Assembly (NCBI GenBank): GCA_977006965.1
Contig: OZ345366.1
Span: forward strand, 2,790,001-2,854,000
DNA: 64,000 bases
DNA from: Phymatolithon calcareum
Taxonomy: Eukaryota; Rhodophyta; Florideophyceae; Hapalidiales
Direction of reading: 5' to 3'
The position numbers and the translations under genes were made by a program. Positions 20,602-32,176 of this stretch are shown piece by piece. Positions within the stretch are counted from its first letter, which is position 1. The number at the start of each line of letters is the position of its first letter. The notes under the pieces were generated by a model. The model was not told where the DNA came from and ran no database searches. It was given only the letters and a program-made list of their open reading frames with translations.

Positions 20602-22389
20602 ATGGAAAAGCATTATAATTTGAGCCGACTCACAATATCGCTGAGGCGGCACATTACTAGGGCATTCAACCGAGCACCAAAAGGGAAGGCGGTCGGCCCT
20701 GACGGAGTGGCAGTTGAAATGATGCATGCGAATAAGGAAGCCGGATTGTGTATATTGATAGCCTTATGGGAGACATGTGGAAGGCTCAAATGTCTTCCGC
20801 GAGCGTGGCGTCAAGCTACTCTGATCCCTCTGTACAAGAAAGGCCCACCCCATGTTGCAGCGAACTACAGACCTATATCGCTATTAAGCCAAGCCAGGAA
20901 AATCATCGATTCCGCACTCGACTCATACATAAGGGAACACTACCGTTTCAACAGTGCCCAGCTAGGTTTCCGAAAAGACAAGAGCACATATATTGCGATA
21001 CTCCGTGCAAAATGTGCCATGAAAGATGGGCATCCTTTTGTCGCGGTTCTTGACCTCTCTGCAGCATATGATAGGGTGCCACGAGACATCCTCATGAAAA
21101 GACTCGAGCAGAAGCTACCCGACGAAATAGCAAGGATGGTGGCATATCTTCTGAAACCCTCGTGGGTTACGTCAGCAGGCGATGATACACGAACGTGGTG
21201 CATTATCGATCGAGGAGTACCTCAAGGGTCCCCACTGAGCCCGTGCCTGTACAATATCTTCATGGATACATTCGCGGAAGCGGTCTCCAAGGTCCCCAGT
21301 GACGTCTCTGAAAATCCAGCGCAACTGTTCGCTGACGATGCCCAGCTGCAATCAAAGGATGGAGAAGGAATGCAGAAGCTACTTGATATAGCGACTACCT
21401 GGGCGAAGGAAAATGGTATGACCTGGAACACAAAGCCAGGAAAGAGCGAGATCCTTAAATACAAGGGACTCAGGAAACACACCTTCCACATTGCGGGTCG
21501 AGTTCTTCATCAAGCTTGGAGGCTCTCGTATCTCGGTATAAGCATGAACCACAAAGGCGTAACAGACGACATGGCGTTATCAAGAGTACGAAATGCAGTG
21601 GGGTGCATACACAAACTGCGGGATATTGGAGTCAATGTTCGAGGCTTTCAGCCGGTGACATGCATTAGAATCTTCAAGTCGCTTATTTTGCCAAAGTGGG
21701 AGTACGTACTCCACGTCACGCCTCTGACAAAGCGATTACAATCAGCAATCGAATCTGCAGAAGGTTTATTCTTCAAGTATGTTTTTGGGACATTTGCCCA
21801 GCACCGCCATGGAAGAATGCGAGTTCTGTGCCGACTAGAACCACCTGCCATGAGGAGAAGACACCAAGCAGAAAGGTTCTCTGCGAGTCTAGTGAAACAG
21901 AAGAAGCGCCTCGACGAAGCAGATGAGTATTCTGGGAGAGATGAAGACATTAAGGAGGCAACCAAGGACATAGAGTGCCTCAAGAAATATGAAGATCTGC
22001 AGCAAGCTCTCGACAAAGCCAAGGAGGACTCAGTCTCAAAGAAAGGGCGACGAAATGAAAGAATTGAGTTATGGGCAGAGGAAGAAGAGGGAAGATCGCT
22101 CGAGATACCAACTGATTCGAACAATCTACCGATGGTTCTCCGCGTAAGAGAAAGATCTACACGATTGCGATGCCTACGGCTGATATTCAATAGAACACCT
22201 CTTTGGAGAAAATCAGTACTTGGTGCATACTTTGGTGTCACAGCCGTGATTGAGCTGGTCGCGCTCCAACGCATTCTATCTTCATCCAAGATTAGTCCTG
22301 AAATTGAATATGAATGTAAGCGACTAACTGGAGCTCTTGTTGGGAGAGAAATACGAATCAAGGATATACTGAACAGTCAAACTACGTGA
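20602..22389 (+). CDS. LINE (non-LTR) reverse transcriptase, uninterrupted frame
   Basis: This 595-residue protein contains the full RT core in order: GKAVGPDGVAVEMM near residue 30, YRPISLLSQARKIIDSAL, LGFRKDKST, AVLDLSAAYDRVPRDIL (first catalytic Asp), GVPQGSPLSPCLYNIFMD, FADDAQL (catalytic Asp pair) and YLGISM. A thumb-like region follows and then a highly charged coiled-coil-like stretch (about 425-500). No endonuclease precedes the RT in the same frame, so the copy appears 5'-truncated or the endonuclease is separate; no poly-A tail or target duplication could be seen. The absence of stops sets it apart from the other retroelements of this window and suggests a young insertion. The C-terminal phrase IELVALQRIL recurs in a fragment near 32.6 kb on the minus strand. 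Confidence 0.85.
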   Translation: MEKHYNLSRLTISLRRHITRAFNRAPKGKAVGPDGVAVEMMHANKEAGLCILIALWETCGRLKCLPRAWRQATLIPLYKKGPPHVAANYRPISLLSQARKIIDSALDSYIREHYRFNSAQLGFRKDKSTYIAILRAKCAMKDGHPFVAVLDLSAAYDRVPRDILMKRLEQKLPDEIARMVAYLLKPSWVTSAGDDTRTWCIIDRGVPQGSPLSPCLYNIFMDTFAEAVSKVPSDVSENPAQLFADDAQLQSKDGEGMQKLLDIATTWAKENGMTWNTKPGKSEILKYKGLRKHTFHIAGRVLHQAWRLSYLGISMNHKGVTDDMALSRVRNAVGCIHKLRDIGVNVRGFQPVTCIRIFKSLILPKWEYVLHVTPLTKRLQSAIESAEGLFFKYVFGTFAQHRHGRMRVLCRLEPPAMRRRHQAERFSASLVKQKKRLDEADEYSGRDEDIKEATKDIECLKKYEDLQQALDKAKEDSVSKKGRRNERIELWAEEEEGRSLEIPTDSNNLPMVLRVRERSTRLRCLRLIFNRTPLWRKSVLGAYFGVTAVIELVALQRILSSSKISPEIEYECKRLTGALVGREIRIKDILNSQTT

Positions 22390-25355
22390 GCTTAGAAAAT
22401 CGTGCGAAAGCGGCCCTGTTACTCTTCAAGAGAGGCCTTGGGAGCTTTTAAAATAAATCAACACATATCCCACAACATCGCTGAAAGGGACCGCATTGGG
22501 GGTGATGACCTAACAGCCCAAACTGCGTATTCATTAGTTTCAGTCTTCTTCTACCGCCATTGATACGTTCCACTGTCTTAGTCTATGGTTCCTTCTCAAT
22601 AAATCTACTAAAACTCAGAATTATGATTTTCCCGCAGCTAAGTGCGAGGAAAATCATACTTTTTTATTTTAAAAGACCTCAACGCCAGCGCTCGCATCTA
22701 CAATGCATTTTCTCCTGCAATGCGCTCCCAATTCTGGGAAGATAGTCCGCGCTATCATTGCCAGTCGCAGCAGTGGCTGAGCAGTGCCCTCTGAAGACAC
22801 TCCCCCAGGATCCTAGCTTGCGCAGGATCGCAGTGCCTGAAGAGCCAATCAACGAAGATGATAGCTAAAAAGAGTTTCCTGGCGGCCACGATAAACGTGG
22901 GGGATGGAAAGAAGCAAGGGCCTACGCACATAATCAAATCGAGAAAAACTTTTGCTCTGTTGTGAGAATCACTGAAACACTCTGCAAGATGGAAGCTAAA
23001 ATACACACGAACTATCCCCAGATTGGCGCTCCTCGACCTTTTCGACAATCCGCACGGCAAGCCCCTCGGCGGATTTGCATTGATTCTGGCGAATCCGGTA
23101 GGATTTCGACCAATCGGAAGTGAATACTTTCACGGTAGTGCTGAGCTGAACCCCAAGAGGCATGCACCATCCGCAGCACCTCCTTGCGAGGATCGGGAAC
23201 CATCCTCTCTCCCCTTAGGATCGCTCGGGTGCTCTCGACCCGAGGGCGGTCATAAAAAACCTCTTGGCAGTCCTCAGCACGTCCCGAACGATGGCAGAAG
23301 TACTCTACGCTAATCTAACGAAATTGAAGGGTGGGTGGGTGGAAAAGAAACGTATCCCGCGCTCCTTTCGCGGCGGTGCGAAGATTGAAGGTATGTCTTC
23401 AACAAAGAAAGGGCTTCGGGGTCACCCGTCAGCCTTGAAGTCGACGACAGGAGTGAGATTCAGAACTTGTCCGCCGGTTTCATCTTCGCTGACGCTCGCG
23501 GTGTCCGACTTAAGTACCGTTATCGTGGGGACGGAGATGCTCGCCATGCCGCTGATCGTCATCGCCACGGTGTCGCGATGCGACAGTGTCACCTCGGCGG
23601 CAGGTGTGCCGGACACGGAGCCGCTGACCGTCATCACTTCTGTCGCCGGTAGCGAGATCCAGGTGGCAGCTCGCGCAACGGAAGGTTGAAACGGGAACCA
23701 GTGTTTCGGTTGACGTGCGTGCACGCCAAAGCGGTTGGGAGTAGGATGAGGTATGAGAAAGATCCGTTATAATGCCACAGCTAAGCCACCGACCAGCTGT
23801 CTGTCCGCTTCGATCTCTAAAGTGTGTTCTGTTTGAAAATTGATATTTCGGTAGGCTGCATCTCTCCTAAGAGCTTTAGCCCTTGTAACAACCAGAGGTG
23901 TTACGAAAGGGAAAGATGGCAACATAGTGAGAAAAGAAATGGAACGGGTTGAAGAGCTTTCTCCTCGAGGTCTCTTAGCTCTTCGCTTTAGTCGTGGTTG
24001 CGATTAAAGTACAAACATAGATCTATGTTTATCATATTGTCTACACGTATGCCTAGCAGTGAGTGCTGGCATTGGCGATAGGATTCTCAACCGAAAGGCC
24101 GTGATCCAGTCGCAGGACTTGCTTTGGTGAAAGAACGGCTTAGCCGCCGCTACAGTCTTCGGCAAAAGCATCATCGAGAGTATGCGGAAGGAAGAAGGCC
24201 TGCACTGCAAGAAGAGGTGACGCTTCGAAAACAGTTAGGAAGAGTTATCCAATACAATCGAGTACGCGCAAGGGGCTCAGCTAGAATACCAGACAACGAG
24301 TAGAGCCGCCCTAGTGAGGGTAGCACCAGAGGAAGCCTTGCGCGTATATTCGTATGACTCCGGGGTTTTAAAAAAATAAATAAGTAAAAAATCTAAGGAT
24401 TTGTTTTTTAAAATCGAAAACGCAACGGAATTGATGCCCGTGCCAACGGGTACACAACGATGAGCTTTCCGATCTCCAAGTTTGTCGAAGTATTGGTATG
24501 TCATGTTTTGTCAAGCGGTGTGATGCACTAGACCGACTGATTGCTCAGCAGAGGACATCACTGATAACGGCGATCTCCTTTGTGGGGGATGTTCACGGCT
24601 GCGGAAGAGGACGTGCGGCTCGAGGGTATGCATCCGCGGTCCGAATCAGGCACTAGTCGCGATTTTGATCCCTGTAGAGAGAAGCACAGCGCTTGCGAGG
24701 CAGCTGAGAAGTACGGTTACCACCATCTCGAACTGCCCATTTTTGATGAATACGGAACGTGAAGCGAAGGAAGTGGCAAGTGCAATAAGCCACCTAATCA
24801 TATCACCTGGACGAATAAGAGCTGTTCAGAAACTCTCGCGACCTTTTCTGTTATGGCAATATCATTTTGAAGACGCGATGGACACGTTTGTGCTCAATTG
24901 ATAGGTAAGCACAAATGGCCCTCCGGCTACAGTAGCAGCTTGTTTCTGTTTGAAAATACTGTAGAAGATTGCCGCAAAGGTTTTGTAGATACAATCGGGC
25001 CCGAGCTCTGTACGCGACGGCCCAGGCGGCCCTCGGCGCTATTGGGCAACTATGCCGTACTGACGGTTCATTCCATGGAATGGAAAATCACGATTTTTTT
25101 CAACTTCTTAGTTTGCTATTTTCAAATAAGCCCTCAGTAACACTCCGAAGACTGTACGGCAGCAGATGAGTTGAATGGAGCATTTTATTGCCAGTGGGTT
25201 ATCTAAATTTAGTGCATCGTTGTAGCACACCATTTTGGCTTACCTGCATAGCAATAAGCTCTTCAACCGGGGCAGTTTTTAAATCGCAAACACTCCGTAA
25301 GATTAGTCTCTGTTCTACTCCGATCCCACTTCACCCGACAAGGTTGGCCTGCAAA
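22390..25355. other. Intergenic stretch without recognised gene
   Basis: It holds only short open frames. The minus-strand frame 23422-23724 (100 codons, Thr/Ser/Val-rich, beta-strand-like) is the most protein-like but has no recognisable domain. A GC-rich hairpin (CTCGGGT...ACCCGAG) lies near 23226-23246. Confidence 0.4.
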
Positions 25356-26690
25356 ATGGTTGTCCCCCGCAAGCTGTGCGCACTCCTAGCGCGCACTGCA
25401 GCCTTTCTCGTGATGTGTGCGATCGGCCATGCCCAGCCGGATTCGTACCCGACAGATCAGTGGTTCTCCAAGCACGTGGACGCTGAGCCCATCATTCTCG
25501 AGCCGACCTCACCGCAGCTATCGCGAGTCGTCAAGCGTGGCGAGAAGTTTGGCTTCTGCGTTTGCTCCTCAACAGATCGCGGCCACCCACCACTAATTGA
25601 TCCTATCGCTCAGCACTACTCCACGATTCTAGCAAGTGTTTCTAAATTGAAACCAGGTTCAGAAGCAACAAGCAAGCTTCATGAAGTGCTTGAACAGGCC
25701 ATTCGGGCGCTGCGTGGAGAATATGGAGAAGAGGGGTTTGTAAATCTGGACGCTAAACTGCGTGCCGAGAAGAAGCCGAGCTACTGTCTGGTGGACAAAC
25801 GTTCTCAAAGATCAATGTATCCACTTGAAACCAAAGCGGCCCTCAAATCCGGTACTCGGGACTTCGTTTCCATGAAAGGTTGTGATACAAGCCATGAATT
25901 CGCCGCGAGTGCCAAAGCGCGCACTGAATTTGTCCCCGGGCCTGGGGCATCCCCCGCGTCTGAACCACCGAAAGCGGAACCTATGCCGAGTGCGAAGCCT
26001 CACTCGGAACCATCGGTCGCTGAATCCGTACAGGAAAAACCAGTAACCGCAACAAAGACTCCAGAAACAGGCGCTCCCGCCAAAACACCGACGGCAAACG
26101 TGCAACCCGACACATCGAGTGCGAATGGAACTGACGAGTCGCCACCAGTAGGCACTGTGGACGAGGGCTGCGTAGCGATCGAGCATCTCGGTTCGCACGC
26201 AGTGCAGCACATTGTGCCGCAGCTGAAGCTGGTGCTTTGCTCGCGCGGCTTCTGTGCAACTCCGAACCACGCCATTATTGTCGATGGTATTTGGACATCA
26301 ATGAAACTTCTATGCGCGGACGAATGGAAATGCACCTTAGAGTACCGGCTGGTGAATAATCTCAAGATCTCCGCTGGTACGAGACTCCGCTTCGACAACC
26401 ATATCGTTATCACTCCGTACGACATACGGTTCTGGATTTTGGTCCCATGGGTCATCCAAATGACACAAGACGCCATTGCGCTGGCCGCTTTCGCGCTGCA
26501 AATCGCCATTGCTCTTTCCGTAGTATTGCTGGCGAATGTGGGATTACAAATGTTCCACAAGGAAAGCCGCGTGGTGCATCGCTCAGTTGCGATTAGAGGG
26601 CCTGTGCACCTAGCGTTTTTGACTCTTGCTATTCCTATGCGAGCTCTAAGAAAGTGCAATCTCTGCGACACTGCTTTAGCGGAGGATTAG
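25356..26690 (+). CDS. Secreted or cell-surface protein with Pro/Thr-rich linker and C-terminal membrane region
   Basis: The ATG at 25356 starts a 444-aa protein with a clear signal peptide (basic MVVPRKLC, hydrophobic core, cut near GHAQP). A first domain with paired cysteines (FCVCSS; YCLVDK) runs to about residue 185. A linker of about 80 residues rich in Pro, Ala, Thr and Ser (for example PKAEPMPSAKPHSEP) looks like a glycosylated spacer. The second domain has cysteines and the block CATPNHAIIVDGIWTSM, which resembles the TxxH block of Hint domains, then FDNHIVITPYDIRF. A long hydrophobic region (about residues 364-400) can span the membrane once or twice and is followed by a basic, Cys-containing tail (RKCNLCDTAL). 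The family is not recognised and the Hint similarity is weak. Intronless. Confidence 0.55.
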   Translation: MVVPRKLCALLARTAAFLVMCAIGHAQPDSYPTDQWFSKHVDAEPIILEPTSPQLSRVVKRGEKFGFCVCSSTDRGHPPLIDPIAQHYSTILASVSKLKPGSEATSKLHEVLEQAIRALRGEYGEEGFVNLDAKLRAEKKPSYCLVDKRSQRSMYPLETKAALKSGTRDFVSMKGCDTSHEFAASAKARTEFVPGPGASPASEPPKAEPMPSAKPHSEPSVAESVQEKPVTATKTPETGAPAKTPTANVQPDTSSANGTDESPPVGTVDEGCVAIEHLGSHAVQHIVPQLKLVLCSRGFCATPNHAIIVDGIWTSMKLLCADEWKCTLEYRLVNNLKISAGTRLRFDNHIVITPYDIRFWILVPWVIQMTQDAIALAAFALQIAIALSVVLLANVGLQMFHKESRVVHRSVAIRGPVHLAFLTLAIPMRALRKCNLCDTALAED

Positions 26691-26741
26691 CAAGTAGTGG
26701 GGACTAGATTTTTAATGATTCGCATAAAAATACGAAATACG

Positions 26742-27119
26742 TGTAACAAGGCCATGCATGTAGCGCGTAAGTAGTGACAGCTTTGCTAGCTGTCAGCATG
26801 CACGTCTAGATGCTCCTGGAAGCATGCGAGAAATATCCAGAATATTCGAGCACATGCACTATCTGACGAATGCATTGCTGTAAGGAAATTTCTGGAGCTC
26901 TCTAGATAATTCGTATTTTAGGGTTTTATGATATTTGTCAGTTACGTGTAAGTAATTCAATGCCTATATAGGGCATACTCTAGTTCCGACTAGCGGACTG
27001 GAGCCAAGCACAAATCCAACCAAGTCAAGTGAGGTAAAGTCAACAAACCTCTACTAAGCTCATCTTATCACTACCGATACTGTGCCTGTCAACGCTAAGC
27101 TCGATCAACATCCGTTTCA
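26742..27119 (+). repeat. 5' LTR
   Basis: 378 bp, TGTAACAAGG to CCGTTTCA. It has a TATATA box in CCTATATAGGGC near 26964-26972 and a near-terminal hairpin TGACAGCT-TTGCT-AGCTGTCA that may act in RNA or protein recognition. Confidence 0.92.
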
Positions 27120-27120
27120 C

Positions 27121-27135
27121 TGGTAGCACCGGCTC
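27121..27135 (+). other. Primer binding site
   Basis: TGGTAGCACCGGCTC starts one base after the LTR. Its first bases match the CCA end of initiator tRNA-Met as used by yeast Ty elements. Confidence 0.65.
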
Positions 27136-27636
27136 TCTTAGCGCCGAACGTCGGTACGTGAGTTTGGCAATATTTTCGTGGTTTCTGTTCGTGATTTATT
27201 CAAGGTTCGAAGTCGTCGTTTCTGTTCTTGGCTCTGTTGGTGGTTCGAAACCAACATTTGTTATTGTGCTTCAAGTTTATTGTTCAAGGTTCTGAGATCG
27301 TTATTCAAGGTTCAAAAATCATTTTTTGTGATTCAAGTTTAAGGTTCGTGTTGAGCTGTTCGTGGTTCGCGGATCTTGTTTACCAGAGTCCCGTTTTGAA
27401 AACTAAGAACGCGACTGTGTCTGAGGGCTGGAGTGCCAGACACTAACTATTTCTCAACTGAGGGCAGGAGTGCCAGGTGAATCTCGAGGTTTTATTCTCG
27501 GCGCCGAGTCGCCCAAAGTATCCTCAAGAATCCCATTCGTCTATTGGGTGTCACCTAGGACGACTGACAGGGTCACGGATTCGAGTAACGCTAATACGGG
27601 TTTAATCAGGTAGGAGAAAGATCCTTTTTGGTGAAA
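27136..27636 (+). other. Leader of the LTR element with repeated GGTTC words
   Basis: Six GGTTC(A/G) words occur between about 27200 and 27370, often as CAAGGTTC. No gene is present. The region should contain the packaging and dimerisation signals; the repeats are candidates. Confidence 0.4.
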
Positions 27637-28935
27637 ATGTCGTTGTTCAAGGTTAATAAGCCCCCAACGTTCGATGGTTCAAGGGATGAATTCAAGGTCC
27701 ACTCGTGGTTGTATCAGGTCAAGCAGTACATCACGCTGGCTCAAGTTGGAAATAACACCGTTCAACTCGATGACCCGACAAAAATATCCTTCGCATCCAC
27801 CTTCACTGGAAACGCTGCAAACTGGTGGTACTTGCTTGTTAGTACAAACCAGATTCCGACGACATGCGAAACGTTCGAGAGCGCTTTGAAAAGAGAATTT
27901 ATTCCTTTTGACAGTGTTCAAAGGTCAAGGGATAAATTGCGCAAGCTCTATCAGCGCACATCGGTTTCTGAGTACCTCTCCGAATTCAGAAACATTGTTC
28001 TCACGATCCCAGGCGTTAGTGAAGGAGAAATGGTCGACAGATTCTGTCAGGCACTCAAGCCCCAGGTTCGACTGGAAGTCCTGAAATCGGGAGTTATGAC
28101 CATGGATGAAGTAGCAAGGATAGCGTTGAACGTTGACAGTGCTTCGTTCAACGCGGGAATGATTTCGTCTCAACCAAGGTCGGATCCCTTCGCTGGTCCT
28201 CGCTATAACGGACCGGCGCCCATGGAAATTGGTAACGTGGAGCGTCGAGATCATCAACTCGGAAGCGATGCAAGGCGTACAGACGACAGGAAGTTTAATG
28301 CGTGTTATACGTGCCATAAAGAAGGATGTCGCCCCTGGAGACATAAGCAGAGGCGAGGACACAATGACCAAAGTTTGGAAAATCGAAGGAGGGCGGTCCG
28401 ATTCGGAAATGTGGATACCGAAAGGAGGCCGAGTGGCGCTGGAAAGCAGATTGAGCGCACTCAACTGAATCATTATTCGAGTGGCCTAGATTCTCTTGTG
28501 GCAGAAGTCAAGCAGCTTCGCAAAGAAATTCAGGACATAAGGCTGGATACGAAAAAAGCCCTTTGTTCTGCGTCGATGACTACTGCTGTTCGTGATCATG
28601 ACGATTGCACTCTCACTGATGACATTACAGCAAAGGACTTGATAATAATCGACGGTATACTCAACGGAAAGAAAGTGCGAGTACTCAAGGAAGACGTTTG
28701 CAATACGAACATTGTATCAAGAGAACTTTTCAAGGCAAACCGAAACCTTTTTCGTGCCGTGCGAAGAAGGGTGGAAGTAAAACAATCAAAGGAGAAGACA
28801 TTGGAGAAATCATCCGAGGTGATACAAGGAGAAACGCTTCGTTTAGGCCCACATTCGTACTCTTCGAATTGGGTCGTTGCAAGTTATCCTTGGAATGCCA
28901 TGGCATGTGGCCCACAGACCGAAAATCGATTATGA
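27637..28935 (+). pseudogene. gag: gag and start of protease of the chromovirus
   Basis: The ATG at 27637 opens a Gag with the retrotransposon capsid region (WLYQVKQYITLAQ, NAANWWYLL, FESALKREFIPF, YLSEFRNIVLTIPG). The nucleocapsid zinc knuckle is altered: CYTCHKEGCRPWRH has spacing C-x2-C-x4-C-x4-H, so the usual His and last Cys appear exchanged. The protease follows in the same frame; its active-site region reads KEDVCNTNIVS, where a Gly is expected after the catalytic Asp, so it is probably inactive. The real reading shifts frame near 28875, and the stop at 28933-28935 is out of the original path. Confidence 0.8.
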
Positions 28936-31746
28936 AAATCAGGCTGTGGAAGGTCGTGCTTTCCAAATTCCAGTTATGAAGACTCCACATACCGAAGAAG
29001 GCCAGATACAAGTGACAAGCCTTAGTATCCGAAAATTCCGATCGATGATAAGGAAAAAAAGGGAAAAGAGGCCTTTCAAGTGTTCAAGGCTGTTCCGATC
29101 AACGTGATGAAGAACTCAGAGAATGGAGTGAAGACAAAGGAGCAGCTATTGAATTGCTCAAATCCAAATCTGAGGAAAATTCTGTGCAAGTTCGACGTTG
29201 TGTTTCAAGAAGAGCATCCTGATGGACTATCCCCGGAAAGGTTCGTTGATCATGAAATTGAGGTTGATAAGGAAGCAAAGCCGCTACATCGTCCACTCTA
29301 TCAGTTATCTCCTTTAGAGTTGGATGCGGCAAAGAGATATGTTGAGGAGTTGCTGCGGAAGGGAAAGATTCGCCCGAGAAAATCTCCGTATGGCGCTTCC
29401 TTGTTCTTTGTGAAGGAAAAAGATAAACCGTTGCGTGGTGTTGTTGAATACCGTGCTTTGAATCGAATTACAGAGCGAAACAATGCTCCGCATCCTCGGT
29501 CGGACGAGATGCTCGATATGCTTGGTGACGCTCGTGCGTTTTCGAAGTTGGATCTGAAAACTGGATTTCATCAGATTCGCGTTCGTCCAGAAGACATCGA
29601 AAAAACTGCGTTCAATACGAAGTACGGTCAATTTGAGTACTTGGTGATGCCGATGGGATTGTGCAATGCACCTGCCACGTTCCAATCACTGATGAATCGT
29701 ATCTTCTATGACTGCATTGATGACCTCCTAGTCGTGTACATGGACGATCTGCTCATCTTCAGCAAGGATGAGGCTTCACACCTTAAGCATATTGAGACGG
29801 TTTTATCTCGCCTCAAAGATCATGAGTTGTGTGTGTCGCCGAAGATGTGCGATTTTCTGAAAGACGAAATTGAATTCTTGGGACTCATAGTCGAAAAGAA
29901 TGGAGTTCGCGTCGATCTACAGAAAGTTGAAGTGTTTGAAAAATGGCCGAAACCGAGCACTCTGACTGATATTCGAAGCTTTTTGGGTCTGATACAGTTC
30001 TTTCGACGTTTTATCAAGAACTTCTCGAAAATCGCAGTGCCGCTGACAAACCTGATGAAAAAGGACCAGGGTATCCAAAAATGGGATTCCAGATGTGATG
30101 AGGCGTTTGATCGCTGAAGTTTGCAATTACATGTGCTCCGATCCTGGTATCTCCTGACTGGAAAAATTCGTGCAGAGGACATATCAATGCCTCTACATAT
30201 GCTGTCGGAGGTACATTGACACAACTGCATGAGGAGGGAAACGATCGTGTAATTGCATTCTATTCCAAGAAGCTGAGTCCAGCCAAGCAAAACTACACTG
30301 CAAATGATCTTGAGCTAATGGGTCTCATATACGTCTTGCAGCGATTTCGATGCTATCTGGGAGGGACAAGTTTCGAGATATTCACGGATAACCAAGTGCT
30401 CAAGCACTTATTTTCAAAGTAGAAACTAAACCGGAAAGAGGCAAGGTGGTTGGAGACTCCTGGAAACTTTGGAATCTTTCCAATAACGTTGAAGCCAGGA
30501 AATATTCATGTATTAGGTGATACCCTATCCAAAGTTCCGCACATCTCTTTCAACTCCTTGGAAATTCCCTATTATCGAGTTTGATGCAGTTCTGAACGGT
30601 TACAAAGATGATCAGTTTTTCGGTCCTATCGTGAAAACTCTAGATGGGAAAGAAAATAAAGATCCTGTGAAGAAGGTTCAGGTGGAAAAGTTACTGCCAA
30701 TGTTTCATCGCGATGGTAGACGACTACTGTATCCGGGAAAGCTATGTGTGCCTCGAAATGCGATATCTACCATCCTCCACTTGGCCCATGACTCTAAGAT
30801 AGGAGGTCACTTTGGTTTCGCGAAAACAATATCAAGACTGGAAAAGCACCACTGGAAACACAAAGGAATGGACGTGAAGCGGTATGTTCAAGATTGTGTC
30901 ATCTATCAACAGAAGAAAGATCACGGTAGCAAGAAGATTACTGATCCGACCTCTCTGGAGGTACCCGAAAGACGATGGGGGATCGCTTGCGACTGACTCT
31001 ATAGTGAACATTCCCAAGACGAAGAATGACTTTGACTGCATTTCTACCTGGGTGGATCGTTTATGAAGAAGAGCTCACTTCATGTCATCCAGAGAGACAG
31101 ATAGCGCAGTCGATGCTGCAAACGCCTTCTTCCATAATGTATTCAAGCACCACGGTTTGCCTGATAGCATCGTCTCTGATCGCGATCCCAAGTTTACTTC
31201 GAAGTTTTGGCGTCGGCTGATGGAGCTCTGTGGTGCCAAGCTCAAGACATCTCTGACTCACAAGCCTCATTCCTGCAAGGTCGGTGACAAGCATTGGATT
31301 AATAAGCGCCTCTTTAAAGACGCTTATTATAAGTCTCAACAATCGGATAATTTGTCCCCTAAACGCTTTGGTCCGTTTCCTGTGAAGAGACTCATCGGGA
31401 AAAATGCTGTCAAACTGGAGTTCCTAAGTCATTTAAGGATTCATGATATGGTGAATGTTCTTCATACAACTCCGTACTTTGACCAGCCTCGTGATATATC
31501 CGCACCGATCCCAGCTGTACCTGATCCTATTCCCGCCGTCGAAGGAGAAGAGTTTATTGTGGATTCGATCCTGAAACATAGGAAGAGAGGGAAAGAATAT
31601 CAGTAATGAAACGAAGTACGAAACATGACGCAGAATGGCGGCCAAGTCAAGACTTCAACGACAAGGATGGAACTGTGATACAAGTGTTCCTGGCATATAT
31701 CAAGGACAACAAGATTATGCTGCATCTCTACGCCGAGGTTGAATAG
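28877..31746 (+). pseudogene. pol: pol of the chromovirus: protease end, RT, RNase H, integrase, chromodomain
   Basis: The protease end (ILGMPWHVAHRPKIDYE) is in a different frame from gag. RT is open from about 29030 to 30116 with FSKLDLKTGFHQIRV, the catalytic YMDD at 29737-29748 and FLGLIQFFRRFI. A frameshift at about 30113 leads into RNase H (VGGTLTQLHEEG, FTDNQVLKHLF), which has a TAG at 30420-30422. The integrase zinc domain (about 30780-30930) has lost one zinc ligand (CVIY in place of CxxC). The catalytic core shows further frameshifts near 31000-31080, retains VSDRDPKF, and a deletion joins it early to the C-terminal part, removing the Glu of DDE. The GPF module (KRFGPFPVKRL) is present, and a chromodomain-like end is split by a frameshift at about 31605. 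The copy cannot be autonomous. Confidence 0.85.
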
Positions 31747-31774
31747 CGGCGACTTCATTGACGAGGACGTCATC

Positions 31775-31790
31775 AGGAGGAGGTGGGGAA
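31775..31790 (+). other. Polypurine tract
   Basis: AGGAGGAGGTGGGGAA, three bases before the 3' LTR. Confidence 0.75.
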
Positions 31791-31793
31791 TAG

Positions 31794-32171
31794 TGTAACA
31801 AGGCAATGCATGTAGCGCGTAAGTAGTGACAGCTTTGCTAGCTGTCAGCATGCACGTCTAGATGCTCCTGGAAGAATGCGAGAAATATCCAGAATATTCG
31901 AGCACATGTACTATTTGACGAATGCATTGCTGTAAGGAAATTTCTGGAGCTCTCTAGATAATTCGTATTTTAGGGTTTTATGATATTTGTAAGTTACGTG
32001 TAAGTAATTCAATGCCTATATAGGGCATACTCTAGTTCCGACTAGCGGACTGGAGCCAAGCACAAATCCAACCAAGTCAAGTGAGGTAAAGTCAACAAAA
32101 CTCTACTAAGCTCATCTTATCACTACTGATACTGTGCCTGTCAACGCTAAGCTCGATCAACATCCGTTTCA
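31794..32171 (+). repeat. 3' LTR
   Basis: 378 bp, identical to the 5' LTR except at seven positions, followed by the ATACG target duplication. Confidence 0.92.
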
Positions 32172-32176
32172 ATACG

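Larger units (their letters stand above)
26742..32171 (+). mobile_element. Ty3/Gypsy chromovirus LTR retrotransposon, full length but broken
   Basis: The element is 5430 bp, flanked by an exact 5-bp direct repeat ATACG (26737-26741 and 32172-32176). It has 378-bp LTRs starting TG and ending CA, a primer binding site, gag, protease, RT, RNase H, integrase, a chromodomain-like end and a polypurine tract. The LTRs differ at seven positions (about 1.9 percent), so insertion is fairly recent, yet the coding part has frameshifts, a nonsense codon and a deletion in the integrase. Confidence 0.92.

Noticed and set aside
27240-27252. GGTTCGAAACC as tRNA B box
   Set aside because: It lies in the retroelement leader among other GGTTC words and no A box or cloverleaf precedes it.
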